Positions 1 to 8,713 are shown, counted from the stretch's first letter. The stretch is DNA of 64,000 nucleotides from Bifidobacterium rousetti (GCF_008698235.1 NZ_PEBH01000005.1:93540-157539), one strand, 5' to 3'. Made by a program: numbers and translations. Notes: generated by a model not told the origin, from the sequence alone.

Positions 1-290
1 GGTATTCACAAAAGACATCCGAAGGAACGTACATTAAGTCCTACCTGGCGTACGTTTCCCCGGATGGATATGAAAAAAGGCCCGGTCAAACGTACGCCCA
101 TTCCGCTTACTTCAGTGTTCGCACCCCCGGGGCCGGGGGAACGTACACTACATCCTGCCCAGAGTACGTTTCCCCGGGTATTCACAAAAGACATCCGAAG
201 GAACGTACATTAAGTCCTACCTGGCGTACGTTTCCCCGGATGGATATGAAAAAGCCCGGTCAAACGTACGTTCGCACGTTTATTTCAGTG
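1..290. repeat. CGTACG hairpin cluster with a 176-base direct repeat
   Basis: Bases 1-96 and 177-270 are nearly identical direct copies differing mainly by a small indel in an A-run near base 75. Each copy contains a hairpin of the form ATCCG..GGAACGTAC, a loop of about 17 bases, then GTACGTTTCC..CGGAT. A third, differently sequenced hairpin lies at about 133-178. No gene is supported here. The same hairpin type recurs at about 20.4, 20.9, 44.3 and 46.1 kb. Confidence 0.8.
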
Positions 291-436
291 TTCGAAAACC
301 ACGGGGGCCTTCATCGTATACGTGTGGGAATCACGAACCGACCATAGGCGCACACCCATATGACACCGACGACACCTGCCGCACGCATATTCAACACTTG
401 GCCGGTATCGTGTATCAGAAATTCGTTTACTCCATT

Positions 437-680
437 CTCGGCTCCCCTTGTCAGGACGTTGCCGTGAAGCAAACAGCGGAGCTGTTTGTAGGCAACGTGC
501 GAGCCGACAGGCGAGCCAATAGAACACGCGCGCAGCGCATCCATAATTGCGGGCCGTTGCCGTGAAGCAAACAGCGGAGCCGTTTGTAGGCAACGTGCGA
601 GCCAACACAGCAGCACACGCGCAGCGCATCCATAATTGCAGAACGAGCTGGCCCGCGAAGCGAGTCTGAGAGGTAGTCAA
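437..680 (-). repeat. Two-hairpin intergenic element (class B), split by an insertion
   Basis: Read on the minus strand, 680-645 and 455-437 together match the intact element at 10333-10386 (TTGACTAC, CCTCAGAC, CGCTTCGCGGGCCAGCTC, then CCTGACAAGGGGAGCCGAG). The 189 bases between (456-644) are absent from the intact copies at 10333 and 40096. The split lies between the two hairpins of the element. The intact copies serve as the undisrupted reference. Confidence 0.8.
456..644. repeat. Tandem hairpin repeat inserted in a class B element
   Basis: Two head-to-tail units of about 90-98 bases begin at 457 and 555. Each opens with a nested hairpin: GTTGCC (458-463) pairs with GGCAAC (491-496), and inside it AAACAGC (471-477) pairs with GCTGTTT (481-487). 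The second unit has the same design at 556-594 with one mismatch. Both units end in a shared segment containing GCAGCGCATCCATAATTGC. No protein or integrase is visible, so this may be a small mobile repeat or a non-coding element. Confidence 0.65.
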
Positions 681-712
681 TTCATCAACGAAATTACGAC
701 GCAGGACCCTAG

Positions 713-1834
713 TCACTCGGCGAGATACGCCTGCGCGTCGAGCGCGGCGCGGCAGCCCATGCCGGCTGCGCTGATCGCCTGACGGTAAATACGATCCACG
801 CAGTCGCCGGCGGCGAACACGCCCGGACGCGACGTGCGCGTGCCGGCGCCGTCAACGAGCACGTAGCCGTCCTCGTCCTTGGCGACCAGATCACCAAGGA
901 AGCCGGTGGCGGGCGTGTGACCAATCGCCACGAACACGGCCTTCGTGTCCAACGTGCCGGTCTCGCCGGTCACGGTATTGCGGATGTCGATGCGTGACAC
1001 GTTGCCGACGGCCGCGGCAGGTGCCGCAGACGGAATGGACAGGCCGCCGCCGAGCGAGATCTTCGACTCCCCCACCACCGCACCGGCAGCACCACCGAGC
1101 GTGATACCACTCGCCGGCTTATTGAGCGAAAGCTGCAACCCAGCCGGCTTGGCAGCCGGAGCCTCGCCATGGATCGCCGTGACGACCGTATCGGTCAGCA
1201 GCGTGAGCTTCTCGTTGGCGCGCGCGCGTTCGACCATGATCGCGGACGCGCGGAACTCGTTGCGGCGATGGATCAGCGTGACGGACGAGCCGAAGCGCGT
1301 CAGATACAGCGCCTCCTCGAACGCGGAATCGCCGCCGCCGACCACGACGATCGGCTTGTTGCGGAAGAAGAATCCGTCGCACGTCGCGCAGTACGAGACG
1401 CCGTGACCGGAGTATTCGACCTCGCCCGGTACACCGAGTTTGCGATACGACGAACCCGTGGTGATGATCACCGCACGCGCATCCAGCTCATCGCCAGTGT
1501 CCAGCGTCAGGTGATAGATCGGCTTGCCGTCCTGTTCGCCGGATGCGGCGTCCGACTCCCCTGCGGCGACCTCGACGATCGACTCGACATCGGCGTGCTC
1601 GAATTCGGTGCCGAACTTCTCTGCCTGGGCCTTCATCGCGTCCATCAACTCCGGACCCATGATCCCGTCCGGGAAACCAGGGAAGTTCTCCACCTCGGTC
1701 GTATTGACCAGCTGGCCGCCGGGCGTCAACGCACCGGTCACCACCAGCGGCTGCAATCCCGCACGAGACAGGTAGATCGCCGCCGTGTATCCGGCAGGCC
1801 CCGAACCAACAATCACCACATTACGCAAAGTCAT
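713..1834 (-). CDS. trxB: Thioredoxin-disulfide reductase
   Basis: This flavoenzyme passes electrons from NADPH through FAD to thioredoxin in the cytoplasm. The N-terminal FAD motif VGSGPAG is at residues 9-15, the redox pair CATC is at Cys149/Cys152, the NADPH-binding VVGGGDSAFEEA is near 164-175, and the C-terminal FAD motif has GDCVD. The start is placed at the ATG giving MTLRN, just behind a GGGTGG stretch; an in-frame start 13 codons upstream would add residues not typical of the family. At 373 residues it is about 50-60 longer than usual. The excess is a Gly/Ala-rich insert at about residues 225-280, within the NADPH-to-FAD return region. It is the last gene of the minus-strand cluster, after parA-parB. 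Confidence 0.93.
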   Translation of the reverse strand: MTLRNVVIVGSGPAGYTAAIYLSRAGLQPLVVTGALTPGGQLVNTTEVENFPGFPDGIMGPELMDAMKAQAEKFGTEFEHADVESIVEVAAGESDAASGEQDGKPIYHLTLDTGDELDARAVIITTGSSYRKLGVPGEVEYSGHGVSYCATCDGFFFRNKPIVVVGGGDSAFEEALYLTRFGSSVTLIHRRNEFRASAIMVERARANEKLTLLTDTVVTAIHGEAPAAKPAGLQLSLNKPASGITLGGAAGAVVGESKISLGGGLSIPSAAPAAAVGNVSRIDIRNTVTGETGTLDTKAVFVAIGHTPATGFLGDLVAKDEDGYVLVDGAGTRTSRPGVFAAGDCVDRIYRQAISAAGMGCRAALDAQAYLAE

Positions 1835-2025
1835 GCCACCCACCCTATCAAACCAACCGCCCGCCTCACTCACAGCGCAATACGAATTCCCTATAGTCGG
1901 TTGTGCGCATTGTTCTTCGTTTGTTTTCAGCTCCTGCGGCGACCAAGCGAGTATAGATCTTTTCTATTCCAACAGGACCGGACAGGATGGCGCGACGCAA
2001 TATGCGAGTCGATCAGCCTAGACAT

Positions 2026-2046
2026 GGCCCCCTCTGAGAGGGGGCC
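2026..2046. terminator. GC-rich hairpin downstream of parB
   Basis: GGCCCCCTC, a TGA loop, then GAGGGGGCC form a perfect 9-bp stem just beyond the parB stop. No strong T-run follows. The stem matches the terminal hairpin of the class A elements at 16424, 27670 and 48184, so it may be a minimal copy of that family acting as a terminator. Confidence 0.6.
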
Positions 2047-2088
2047 GTCACACCAAAACATACTGTCTGAGGACAAGAGACTTGGGAC

Positions 2089-3651
2089 TTAGACCCACTT
2101 ACCGTCCGTAGAGGAGGCGGTGTCAGGAGATGCGGAAGCGTCGGAAGGAGAACCGCTTTCGCCGGGCATGAGGAGGGCGAGGATACGGTCCATGTCTTCG
2201 GGCGAGGAGAAGACGATTTCGATGCGGCCATGCTTCGGCGTGCCCTTGATCGAGACCTTCGTGTCGAAATGGTTCTCCAGGTTCGTCTGGATCGGCGATC
2301 CGGCCCACGGGTTGTTCTTGTTCGCCTTCGGCTTCTTCGGCTCCTTGCTCTCAAGGTTCGCCAGCGCGACGATCTCCTCGGTGCTGCGCACGGAGAGCCC
2401 CTCCGCGATGATGCGGTTCGCGAGCTTGTCCATCGCGGCGGTGTCGTTGAGTCCGAGCAGCGCGCGGGCGTGGCCTGCGGTGAGGATCCCGGCGGCGACC
2501 TTCTTCTGTACGGCGCCCGGCAGGTTGAGCAGTCGCAGCGTGTTGGCGATCTGGGGGCGAGACTTCGACACCGACTTGGACAGCTGCGCCTGCGTGAGAC
2601 CGAATTCGTCGATCATCTGCTGGTAGGCGGCGGCCTCTTCGAGCGGGTTGAGCGCGACGCGATGCAGGTTCTCAAGGAGGGCGTCGCGAAGCATATCGTC
2701 GTCAGAGGTCGTCTTGACGATCGCCGGAATCGTCTCGAGACCGGCCAGCTGAGAGGCGCGCCAACGACGCTCACCCATGATGAGCTCGTAGTCGCTGTCG
2801 AGGTGTCCATCGAACTGATTGAGCGGCTTGCGGTCGGCCTGCTGCTTGCGGGCCTCCGCGATCTGCGCGGCCGGGCGCCTCCGCACGACGATCGGCTGCA
2901 GAATGCCGACCTCCTTGATGGAGGCCGCCAACTCGTTGAGGTCATCCTCATCGAACACGGTACGCGGCTGATGCGCGTTCGGTCCGATGTCGGTGAGCTT
3001 CAGCTCGGCGAGGTATCCGCCCTCGACCGGCTTGAGCTGCTGCTCCTCGGACTCCGATTCACCATCAGACTTGCCGTCCTTTGTCTTCTCATCCGCGACC
3101 GTGGAACGTGTTTCACGTGAAACATCGCTTGCGGCGTCGTGTTTCACGGAGTCGTCGCCCTGAACACCGGCGACGGTCGTGCCAGCGGTGACGCTTGCCC
3201 CGCCGTTCACGGTGTCGTTGAAGAACATGTCGCTCGGATGGGCGATGTCGCCCAGCGCAGGCATCGTGGCGCGCTTCGACTTGCCGGAACCCTTCTTCGG
3301 GGACTGAGTGGACTGAGTATCAGCCGACATGGAACCGGACTTCGATTCGGCTGCAGCCGCACCCGCCGACTCCGACGCATCGGACGATTTCGCCGCGGCA
3401 CCCGCCCCGGCGACGGACGACGAAATCGGCGGCACGGAGACACGGGCGCGCGACGTGACCACCTCGGCCTTCGGCTTCGGCTCGAGCGCCTTGCCTTCAG
3501 TCGTCTTGGCTGCGGCCTCCTCCTGATCCTGTCGACTCATCTTCTCATTGAGGAACCGATGTGTTTCACGTGAAACAACCGACTGTTCCTCACCCGGCAG
3601 ATCGGGGAACAGTGCGCCCAGCCCCTTGCCGAGACGTGATTTCGCTGCCAT
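2089..3651 (-). CDS. parB: Chromosome-partitioning protein ParB
   Basis: ParB binds parS and spreads along DNA to build the partition complex that ParA moves. A short N-terminal stretch (MAAKSRLGKGLGALFPDLPG) resembles the ParA-interacting peptide of ParB proteins. The nuclease-like/CTP-binding core includes the GERRWRAS motif and the HTH region around TQAQLSKSVSKSRPQIANTLRLL. At 520 residues it is far longer than the usual 280-350. About 180 residues of low-complexity Ala/Ser/Lys/Glu sequence lie between the N-terminal peptide and the core, which begins near GGYLAELKLTDIGPNAHQPR. It follows parA with one base between stop and start, and its ribosome-binding site GGAGG lies inside the end of parA. 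Two parS sites lie inside the gene, both in the low-complexity part. Confidence 0.95.
   Translation of the reverse strand: MAAKSRLGKGLGALFPDLPGEEQSVVSRETHRFLNEKMSRQDQEEAAAKTTEGKALEPKPKAEVVTSRARVSVPPISSSVAGAGAAAKSSDASESAGAAAAESKSGSMSADTQSTQSPKKGSGKSKRATMPALGDIAHPSDMFFNDTVNGGASVTAGTTVAGVQGDDSVKHDAASDVSRETRSTVADEKTKDGKSDGESESEEQQLKPVEGGYLAELKLTDIGPNAHQPRTVFDEDDLNELAASIKEVGILQPIVVRRRPAAQIAEARKQQADRKPLNQFDGHLDSDYELIMGERRWRASQLAGLETIPAIVKTTSDDDMLRDALLENLHRVALNPLEEAAAYQQMIDEFGLTQAQLSKSVSKSRPQIANTLRLLNLPGAVQKKVAAGILTAGHARALLGLNDTAAMDKLANRIIAEGLSVRSTEEIVALANLESKEPKKPKANKNNPWAGSPIQTNLENHFDTKVSIKGTPKHGRIEIVFSSPEDMDRILALLMPGESGSPSDASASPDTASSTDGKWV
3109..3124. promoter_or_regulatory. parS centromere site
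   Basis: TGTTTCACGTGAAACA, a perfect 16-base match to the widely conserved ParB-binding palindrome. It lies inside parB, in the segment coding for the low-complexity region. Confidence 0.92.
3562..3577. promoter_or_regulatory. parS centromere site
   Basis: A second perfect TGTTTCACGTGAAACA, inside the 5' part of parB. Confidence 0.92.
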
Positions 3652-3652
3652 A

Positions 3653-4618
3653 TCAGGCCTCCTTCATTCGGGCTTCGATGGCGTCCAACACGGACGGGGA
3701 ACGACGCGCGATCTCCAGCGCGGCTTCGGCATAGGAGATGGCACCCATGCCGTGCGGATCGTACGCGATGACGCTCTTGCCGAAGCTCGGCGCCTCGGAG
3801 ATCTTCACGGTACGCGGGATCGTGGTGTCGAGCACGATGGATGGGTAGTGCTTCTTGACCTCGTCGAACACCTCGCGGCTGAGCAGAGTGCGGCGATCGA
3901 ACATCGTCACCAGCATCGTCGACACCGTCAGGCTCGGGTTGAAATGGCTCTGCACCAGACCGATCGTGTTGATGAGCTGACCGAGGCCCTCGAGCGCGTA
4001 GTACTCAGCCTGGATCGGAATGAGCATCTCGTGCACCGCGCACATCGCGTTGATGACGAGCAGACCGAGGCTCGGCGGGCAATCGATGAACACGTAATCG
4101 TAGTGCACCTCGGAAGCCTCAAGGTAGGCGTCGATCGCCTCCTTGAGCAGCGTGTTCCTGTTCGGCAGGTCCGCGACCTCGAGTTCGGCGCCGCTCAAGT
4201 CGATCGAAGCGGGCACGACATCCAGCGTCTCGAAGTCGGGGCACTGATGCTTGACCTCAGCGAGCTTCAGGCGGCCTTCGATCACGTCGTACACGGAGGG
4301 CTCCCCCGACGCGTGACGCACACCGAGTGCGGTCGACGCGTTGCCCTGAGGATCCATGTCGATGACCAGCACCTGCGCACCGCTCTTCGCGAGTGCCGCG
4401 GCGACGTTCACCGTGGATGTCGTCTTGCCGACACCGCCCTTCTGGTTGGCGACGGCGATCAGTCGCGTCTTCGACGGCTTGGGGTACGTGATCTTCTGCA
4501 GGCGCGCGTACCGGCTGGACTCCTGTGCGATTTCCGCGCCGACCGGGGAGCTTCCCTCACCGAAGATGCGCTGCAATGTCTGTTCAGCGGACTCCATCGG
4601 ATTCCGTTCCTCAGCCAT
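3653..4618 (-). CDS. parA: Chromosome-partitioning ATPase ParA
   Basis: This Walker-type ATPase works with ParB-parS to segregate origins. The deviant Walker A motif KGGVGKTTSTVNVA, the VIDMDPQGNAST motif and the FIDCPPSLGLL motif identify the ParA/Soj family. The start is the ATG of MAEERN because AAGGAGGAG sits directly before it; an in-frame ATG six codons upstream lies before that ribosome-binding site. The resulting 321 residues carry a short N-terminal extension ahead of the ATPase core, usual for actinobacterial ParA. It is cotranscribed with parB, separated by one base. Confidence 0.95.
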   Translation of the reverse strand: MAEERNPMESAEQTLQRIFGEGSSPVGAEIAQESSRYARLQKITYPKPSKTRLIAVANQKGGVGKTTSTVNVAAALAKSGAQVLVIDMDPQGNASTALGVRHASGEPSVYDVIEGRLKLAEVKHQCPDFETLDVVPASIDLSGAELEVADLPNRNTLLKEAIDAYLEASEVHYDYVFIDCPPSLGLLVINAMCAVHEMLIPIQAEYYALEGLGQLINTIGLVQSHFNPSLTVSTMLVTMFDRRTLLSREVFDEVKKHYPSIVLDTTIPRTVKISEAPSFGKSVIAYDPHGMGAISYAEAALEIARRSPSVLDAIEARMKEA

Positions 4619-4690
4619 GACTCCTCCTTGACACATTAAACTCGCTCCAGTCTCTCTAGCCGCATGGACACGACGGACCGGAATCTCGAC

Positions 4691-4852
4691 TTATCCACAA
4701 AAATGTGGATAACTGTGGATAACTTTGACTACCGCGCTGTGGATAGTGCGATGATCACCCTCACGAACCCAATAATCACAATACCTCCCGCAAATCCGAC
4801 CGTTCCCCGCGAATTGTGGATAACTTTTCCAACGACTTCGAATTGTGGATAA
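4691..4852. promoter_or_regulatory. DnaA-box cluster between parA and rsmG
   Basis: Six 9-mers match the DnaA box TTATCCACA or its complement: 4691-4699, 4704-4712, 4714-4722, 4738-4746 (one mismatch, TGTGGATAG), 4815-4823 and 4844-4852. The intergenic gap 4619-4910 is A/T-rich in its middle and holds no gene. This may be a secondary DnaA-binding region of a split origin, or DnaA control of parAB and rsmG. Confidence 0.85.
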
Positions 4853-4910
4853 GTGACCGGCGTTTCACACCCGCAAGCGAGCACGTCAACCCCGGTGCCG
4901 ACCAACCCGA

Positions 4911-5579
4911 CTACCGCTTATCCACCAGCACGACGTGCGTCGGTTCGAGACCGGGACCGACCTGCGCTTCGACCACGCGCGGGTTCACTCCGTGACGCTT
5001 GGCGATCTCCTTGGCCGCCTTGTCGATCTCCGCCTGCGCGGAGCGTCCCTTGAGGGCGACCAGCCTCCCCTGCGGTTTGAGCAGCGGCAGCGTCCATCCG
5101 GACAGCTTGGTCATCGGCGCCACCGCACGGCAGGTGACCACGGCGAACGGATGCAGATCACGGCGCTTGCGCATCGCGGCGATGACCTCCTCGGAACGGG
5201 CGCGTTCGATGCGCACGTTCTCAAGTCCCATCTCATCGACGCACTCGGCAAGCCAGGCGACTCGGCGTTCCATCGGCTCGATCAGCGTGAACTCGTGATC
5301 GGGCAGGCACGCGGCCGCGACCAGTCCCGGGAATCCGCCGCCGCTGCCGACATCGGCCACCGTCTTGAACTTCGCACCTTCCGTGGCCTCGCGCACATAC
5401 GGCACGATCGCCGCGGAATTGAGGATGTGACGCTCCCAGATGATGTCGACATCACGCGGACCGATCAGACCGCGGGGCTCCCCCTCCTCGGCAAGTTTCA
5501 CGTGAAACACTCGCAACGGCGCAAGAGCGTCGCCGAGCACCTCTTCGAGTATCGGCGAGCCATCAAGCTGATCGGTCAT
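4911..5579 (-). CDS. rsmG: 16S rRNA m7G527 methyltransferase RsmG (GidB)
   Basis: RsmG methylates G527 of 16S rRNA using S-adenosylmethionine. The SAM-binding motif [16 protein letters not shown], the [12 protein letters not shown] segment and the VTCRAVAPM segment are characteristic. The start is chosen at the second of two adjacent ATGs (MTDQLDGS), preceded by AGGGGAGA; the ATG at 5582 and one at 5606 are in-frame alternatives. It belongs to the conserved jag-rsmG-parA-parB series. A parS-like site lies inside the gene. Confidence 0.92.
   Translation of the reverse strand: MTDQLDGSPILEEVLGDALAPLRVFHVKLAEEGEPRGLIGPRDVDIIWERHILNSAAIVPYVREATEGAKFKTVADVGSGGGFPGLVAAACLPDHEFTLIEPMERRVAWLAECVDEMGLENVRIERARSEEVIAAMRKRRDLHPFAVVTCRAVAPMTKLSGWTLPLLKPQGRLVALKGRSAQAEIDKAAKEIAKRHGVNPRVVEAQVGPGLEPTHVVLVDKR
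5494..5509. promoter_or_regulatory. parS-like site (one mismatch)
   Basis: AGTTTCACGTGAAACA matches the parS palindrome in 15 of 16 bases. It lies inside rsmG, near its 5' end. Confidence 0.8.
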
Positions 5580-5671
5580 CATTCTCCCCTGTGTCAAGTC
5601 TCCCATGCATCACGCGCACTTCATGCATACGACATATGCCGTGCGACATGCGTTGTCCCGCACGCAACAGC

Positions 5672-5701
5672 GACAGGGCCCCTCACAAGAAAGGCCCTGT
5701 C
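5672..5701 (-). terminator. Hairpin downstream of jag
   Basis: GACAGGGCC and GGCCCTGTC form a perfect 9-bp stem with a 12-base loop, starting 9 bases past the jag stop. No T-run follows on the minus strand, so it may act as a weak terminator or processing structure ahead of rsmG. Confidence 0.55.
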
Positions 5702-5709
5702 AGAAAACG

Positions 5710-6243
5710 TCACTCCTCGTCCGCGTCCTCGATATCGTCGTCGGCGTCGGCGTTCGCGCGCAGATAGACGGTGACGTAGCGATGCGGCTCCTCGCCATGC
5801 GAACGGGAACGCAGTCCCTCCTCGCGCACGACGTCGTGGACGACCTTGCGCTCGAACGAGTTCATCGGCTTCAGGTCGACCGGCTCGCCGGTGTCCTTCA
5901 CCTCGTCGATCGCGTCCAGCGCGATGTCATGCAGACGCTGGCGCTTGCGCTTGAGGAAGCCGTCGACGTCCACGATCAGACGGGAACGCTCGCCGGTTTT
6001 CTGCTGCACGGCCAAGCGGGTGAGCTGCTGCAGCGCATCGACGACCTCACCGTTGCGTCCGATGAGATGCTTGATGTCGGTGTCGTCGTCGGCGACGATC
6101 TGCACCATCGGACGGCCGTTGCGCACGCCCATCTCGATGTCACCTTCGTAGTCGGCGATGTCCAGCAGTCCTTCAAGGTAGTCGGCGGCGATATCGGCCT
6201 CATCATTGAGCTGGTCCACCGTCTTATCGTCATCCTGGGCCAT
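5710..6243 (-). CDS. jag: Jag/KhpB-type RNA-binding protein (KH and R3H domains)
   Basis: Proteins of this family bind RNA and are always found beside yidC in Gram-positive origin regions. The 177-residue protein has an acidic N-terminus, a KH domain with the HLIGRNGEVVDALQQL segment, and a C-terminal R3H domain with RKVVHDVVREEGLRSRSHGEEPHRYVTV split over the conserved Arg and His residues. The ATG of MAQDD is chosen because AAGGAG lies six bases upstream; an ATG five codons earlier overlaps that site. It lies downstream of yidC, separated by a gap holding two parS sites. Confidence 0.9.
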   Translation of the reverse strand: MAQDDDKTVDQLNDEADIAADYLEGLLDIADYEGDIEMGVRNGRPMVQIVADDDTDIKHLIGRNGEVVDALQQLTRLAVQQKTGERSRLIVDVDGFLKRKRQRLHDIALDAIDEVKDTGEPVDLKPMNSFERKVVHDVVREEGLRSRSHGEEPHRYVTVYLRANADADDDIEDADEE

Positions 6244-6333
6244 AGTGTTCTCCTTCATGCAAGGGTGTTGGTTTCAAGTCTAAACCCACGACCCCGTTTC
6301 CCTACGTTGTGAAACGGGAGGTCGTGCGGCCGG

Positions 6334-6349
6334 TGTTTCACGTGAAACA
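6334..6349. promoter_or_regulatory. parS centromere site
   Basis: Perfect TGTTTCACGTGAAACA in the gap between yidC and jag. Confidence 0.92.
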
Positions 6350-6400
6350 CGTCCTCGCCTCGGTTGGCGATCTCACATCTCGTGGAACGTCCCGGTGGAA

Positions 6401-6416
6401 TGTTCCACGTGAAACA
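6401..6416. promoter_or_regulatory. parS-like site (one mismatch)
   Basis: TGTTCCACGTGAAACA, one mismatch to parS, 67 bases from the previous site. Confidence 0.85.
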
Positions 6417-6447
6417 CCGGCCTCACTTACTCATGTGCTATTTACTG

Positions 6448-7458
6448 CTACTTCTTCTTGTTGCGCTTGCGCTGCGGCTGCTGACGCTGGTAGCCCTGGG
6501 ACTCCCTGCGGTCGGCATCCTCCTTGGCCTTCTGCAGCTCCTCCTCCTCGAGGGACATCTGACCGGACTTGGCGCGGCGCTCGTTTTCCTTCTTGTGGTC
6601 GCGGATCTCCTTGGCGTCCGCGGCGGGCGATCCCGGAGTCGGGAACGCGTACATCTGCCAGAACGTGCGCAGCAGGTTGCAGACGTTGTTCGTCAGCCAG
6701 TAAACCAGCACGGCGAACGGCATGGTCGCACCGGAGAAGACGTACATCAGCGGGAAGATCCACAGCATCGTCTTCTGCATCGTCGCGGCCTGACCGGTCA
6801 TCGTGGCCGGGTTCATGTTCTTCTTCATGTTGATCCACTGCATGAAGACCATGCAGGCGATCATCAACACGACGAAGATGCCGATGAACACCTTGCCGGT
6901 GATGTCGGCCGTGCCGAAGACGTCGGTCACGCTCACGAGACCGAACACCTTGGACTGCGCGAACTCCTTGGCGGTGACCACGTCGAACGCACCCAGCGCG
7001 GCGCGCTTGCCGCGGGCGATGAACGGGATCGCGGACAGCGTGTAGAACATGCACATGAACACAGGGCCCTGCACCAGCAACGGCAGGCACGAACCGGCGG
7101 GGTTCGCGTCGTTGTCCTGATAGAGCTTCATCATCTCACGGCTCATGGCCTCCTTGCTGGCCTGATCCGTCTTGCCCTTGTACTTGTTCTGGATGCGCAT
7201 CATCTTCGGCTGCAGGGCCTGCATCTTGCGCATCGACTTCATCTGCTTGTAGTAGATGGGGAAGATGCACGCATGCACGACGAGCACCAGGAAGATGATC
7301 GACAGCACCCACGAGACACCGACGCGCGGCATGAACAGCGAGAAGAACTCGTGGAAGATGTTCATGATCTGCGTCATGAGCCATTCGATCGGGGTCAGCA
7401 GCTTGTACAGCCAACCCCAGAAGCCCGAGTCCAGAAGGAATTGATCTTGATTAATCAT
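6448..7458 (-). CDS. yidC: Membrane protein insertase YidC/OxaA
   Basis: YidC inserts and folds membrane proteins, alone or with SecYEG. The 336-residue protein has a first membrane segment near [20 protein letters not shown], the hydrophilic [16 protein letters not shown] loop typical of the family, further segments near [16 protein letters not shown] and [12 protein letters not shown], and a Lys/Arg-rich tail (RKRNKKK) that is likely ribosome-facing. It has no N-terminal lipobox. The start codon overlaps the stop of yidD in an ATGA, so the two genes are translationally coupled. Confidence 0.94.
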   Translation of the reverse strand: MINQDQFLLDSGFWGWLYKLLTPIEWLMTQIMNIFHEFFSLFMPRVGVSWVLSIIFLVLVVHACIFPIYYKQMKSMRKMQALQPKMMRIQNKYKGKTDQASKEAMSREMMKLYQDNDANPAGSCLPLLVQGPVFMCMFYTLSAIPFIARGKRAALGAFDVVTAKEFAQSKVFGLVSVTDVFGTADITGKVFIGIFVVLMIACMVFMQWINMKKNMNPATMTGQAATMQKTMLWIFPLMYVFSGATMPFAVLVYWLTNNVCNLLRTFWQMYAFPTPGSPAADAKEIRDHKKENERRAKSGQMSLEEEELQKAKEDADRRESQGYQRQQPQRKRNKKK

Positions 7459-7802
7459 CGTACGGAATCCTTAATGTCGTCATCCGGCAGCGGCGTCAAC
7501 CGCGGTTCCTCGTGGGCCTTCGACCACTTGAACCGGTAGAACACCGAGAACCGACGCGGTACGTCGTCGATGCCTCCCCTGCTCCACGGCCGGCAGCGCA
7601 ACAGGCGCAGCACGGCGAGCAGTCCCCCACGGCACGCGCCGAACCGTTCGATCGCCTGAATGGCGTAGTTCGAGCAGCTCGGGTAATACCGACAGCAGGG
7701 TACGGCGCGGTGCGCCGAAAAGTGACGCTGATACCAGCGCACCCCCCGCACCATGAACTCGCCGACGCCCATCAGCAGGTCATCGACCTTGCGCGGACGC
7801 AT
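7455..7802 (-). CDS. yidD: Membrane protein insertion efficiency factor YidD
   Basis: A small membrane-associated protein that assists YidC. It has the defining Cys-containing core [12 protein letters not shown] followed by [24 protein letters not shown]. At 115 residues it is longer than the usual 70-90, with extra residues at both ends; an ATG ten codons in is a possible alternative start. Its 5' end overlaps rnpA by 23 bases and its stop overlaps the yidC start by four bases in the form ATGA. Confidence 0.93.
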   Translation of the reverse strand: MRPRKVDDLLMGVGEFMVRGVRWYQRHFSAHRAVPCCRYYPSCSNYAIQAIERFGACRGGLLAVLRLLRCRPWSRGGIDDVPRRFSVFYRFKWSKAHEEPRLTPLPDDDIKDSVR

Positions 7803-8217
7803 CGGCGTGATCGCCGACGCCGCCGACCGTGACCGTACCGGTCACACCGGTCACACCGGTCTTGCGGGCCCTGTCCGCAACCTTGGCGAACCCCGACGCC
7901 ACCTGCTCGTCCAACGACTGGAACGAGGCATGCGCCGCGGACGGTTTCGCACGCAGGACGATGTCGCACCCCTCGGGGAGACGATCCTCGTATCGCGCGG
8001 CCAATACGCGGAAACGGCGTTTGACCGCATTGCGGGTGACGGCGTGTCCGACCGATTTGGATACGGCAAGCCCCACCCGCCGGCTCTCCGGAGCCACAAA
8101 CCGTCCCGTATACGAATCGTCGCGCACCAGATAGTGCACGACGATGTCGTTGCGGGATACTTTGCTGCGGCGTTTGAGCACGGCGACGAATTCGCTGTGG
8201 CTTTTCAGCCGTTCCAC
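7780..8217 (-). CDS. rnpA: Ribonuclease P protein component
   Basis: The protein subunit of RNase P, which with the RNA subunit cuts 5' leaders from pre-tRNAs. The RNR signature appears as [14 protein letters not shown] after [15 protein letters not shown], and the N-terminal [14 protein letters not shown] is typical. The start is a GTG. The C-terminus has an unusual extension of about 25 residues with short Gly-Val-Thr repeats ([14 protein letters not shown]). It follows rpmH closely, as in most bacteria. Confidence 0.93.
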   Translation of the reverse strand: MERLKSHSEFVAVLKRRSKVSRNDIVVHYLVRDDSYTGRFVAPESRRVGLAVSKSVGHAVTRNAVKRRFRVLAARYEDRLPEGCDIVLRAKPSAAHASFQSLDEQVASGFAKVADRARKTGVTGVTGTVTVGGVGDHADASAQGR

Positions 8218-8243
8218 TTGCGTTGCTGCCGTCGACTCGGAAA

Positions 8244-8378
8244 TCAGGCGGACAGGCTCTTGCGGCCCTTGGCGCGGCGACGGTTGATCAGGGCGCGGCC
8301 GGAACGGGTACGCATGCGAACACGGAAGCCGTGCTTCATGTGACGACGACGGTTGTTGGGCTGGAAGGTCCTCTTCAT
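8244..8378 (-). CDS. rpmH: 50S ribosomal protein L34
   Basis: A 44-residue, highly basic ribosomal protein. Translation of the minus strand gives [20 protein letters not shown] and then a tail ending GRKSLSA, a full match to the L34 pattern. AGGAGC precedes the ATG. This is the first gene of the minus-strand rpmH-to-trxB series, divergent from dnaA. Confidence 0.97.
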   Translation of the reverse strand: MKRTFQPNNRRRHMKHGFRVRMRTRSGRALINRRRAKGRKSLSA

Positions 8379-8581
8379 AATTGCTCCTAGGTCTTTAGGC
8401 CACGCTTACGCGCGGCTCTCACGTGAGTCAAGCTATACCAAACTACCCTCACCCCTCCCCCAACGTCAACACAGGGGCATTTCATTCACAATTCGTTTGG
8501 CGTCCACAGGGCGTTCATGGACGGGAGGACGCAAGGAAACGTTGCAATGGCGCCGTTTGCCGACGACGCCCGCTGCGAAAG

Positions 8582-8646
8582 TTATCCACAAATTACACGG
8601 ATGTTATTCACAATCCAGTAATTGCAACACGCAAGCCTGTGGATAA
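8582..8646. promoter_or_regulatory. DnaA boxes upstream of dnaA
   Basis: TTATCCACA (8582-8590), TTATTCACA (8604-8612) and TGTGGATAA (8638-8646) lie in the 335-base gap between rpmH and dnaA. They are likely used for DnaA autoregulation and as part of a bipartite origin. Nothing else was identified in the gap. Confidence 0.85.
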
Positions 8647-8713
8647 CTCCCACCGTATGAGTAACAATAGGGTCCGCACTTTATTCGTTTCGAGCGGGAC
8701 AGGAGGAGCAGAT

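Noticed and set aside
285..716. Minus-strand open frame of 143 codons
   Set aside because: It runs across the inserted hairpin repeats and the split class B element. Its Arg/Cys-rich product matches nothing recognised.
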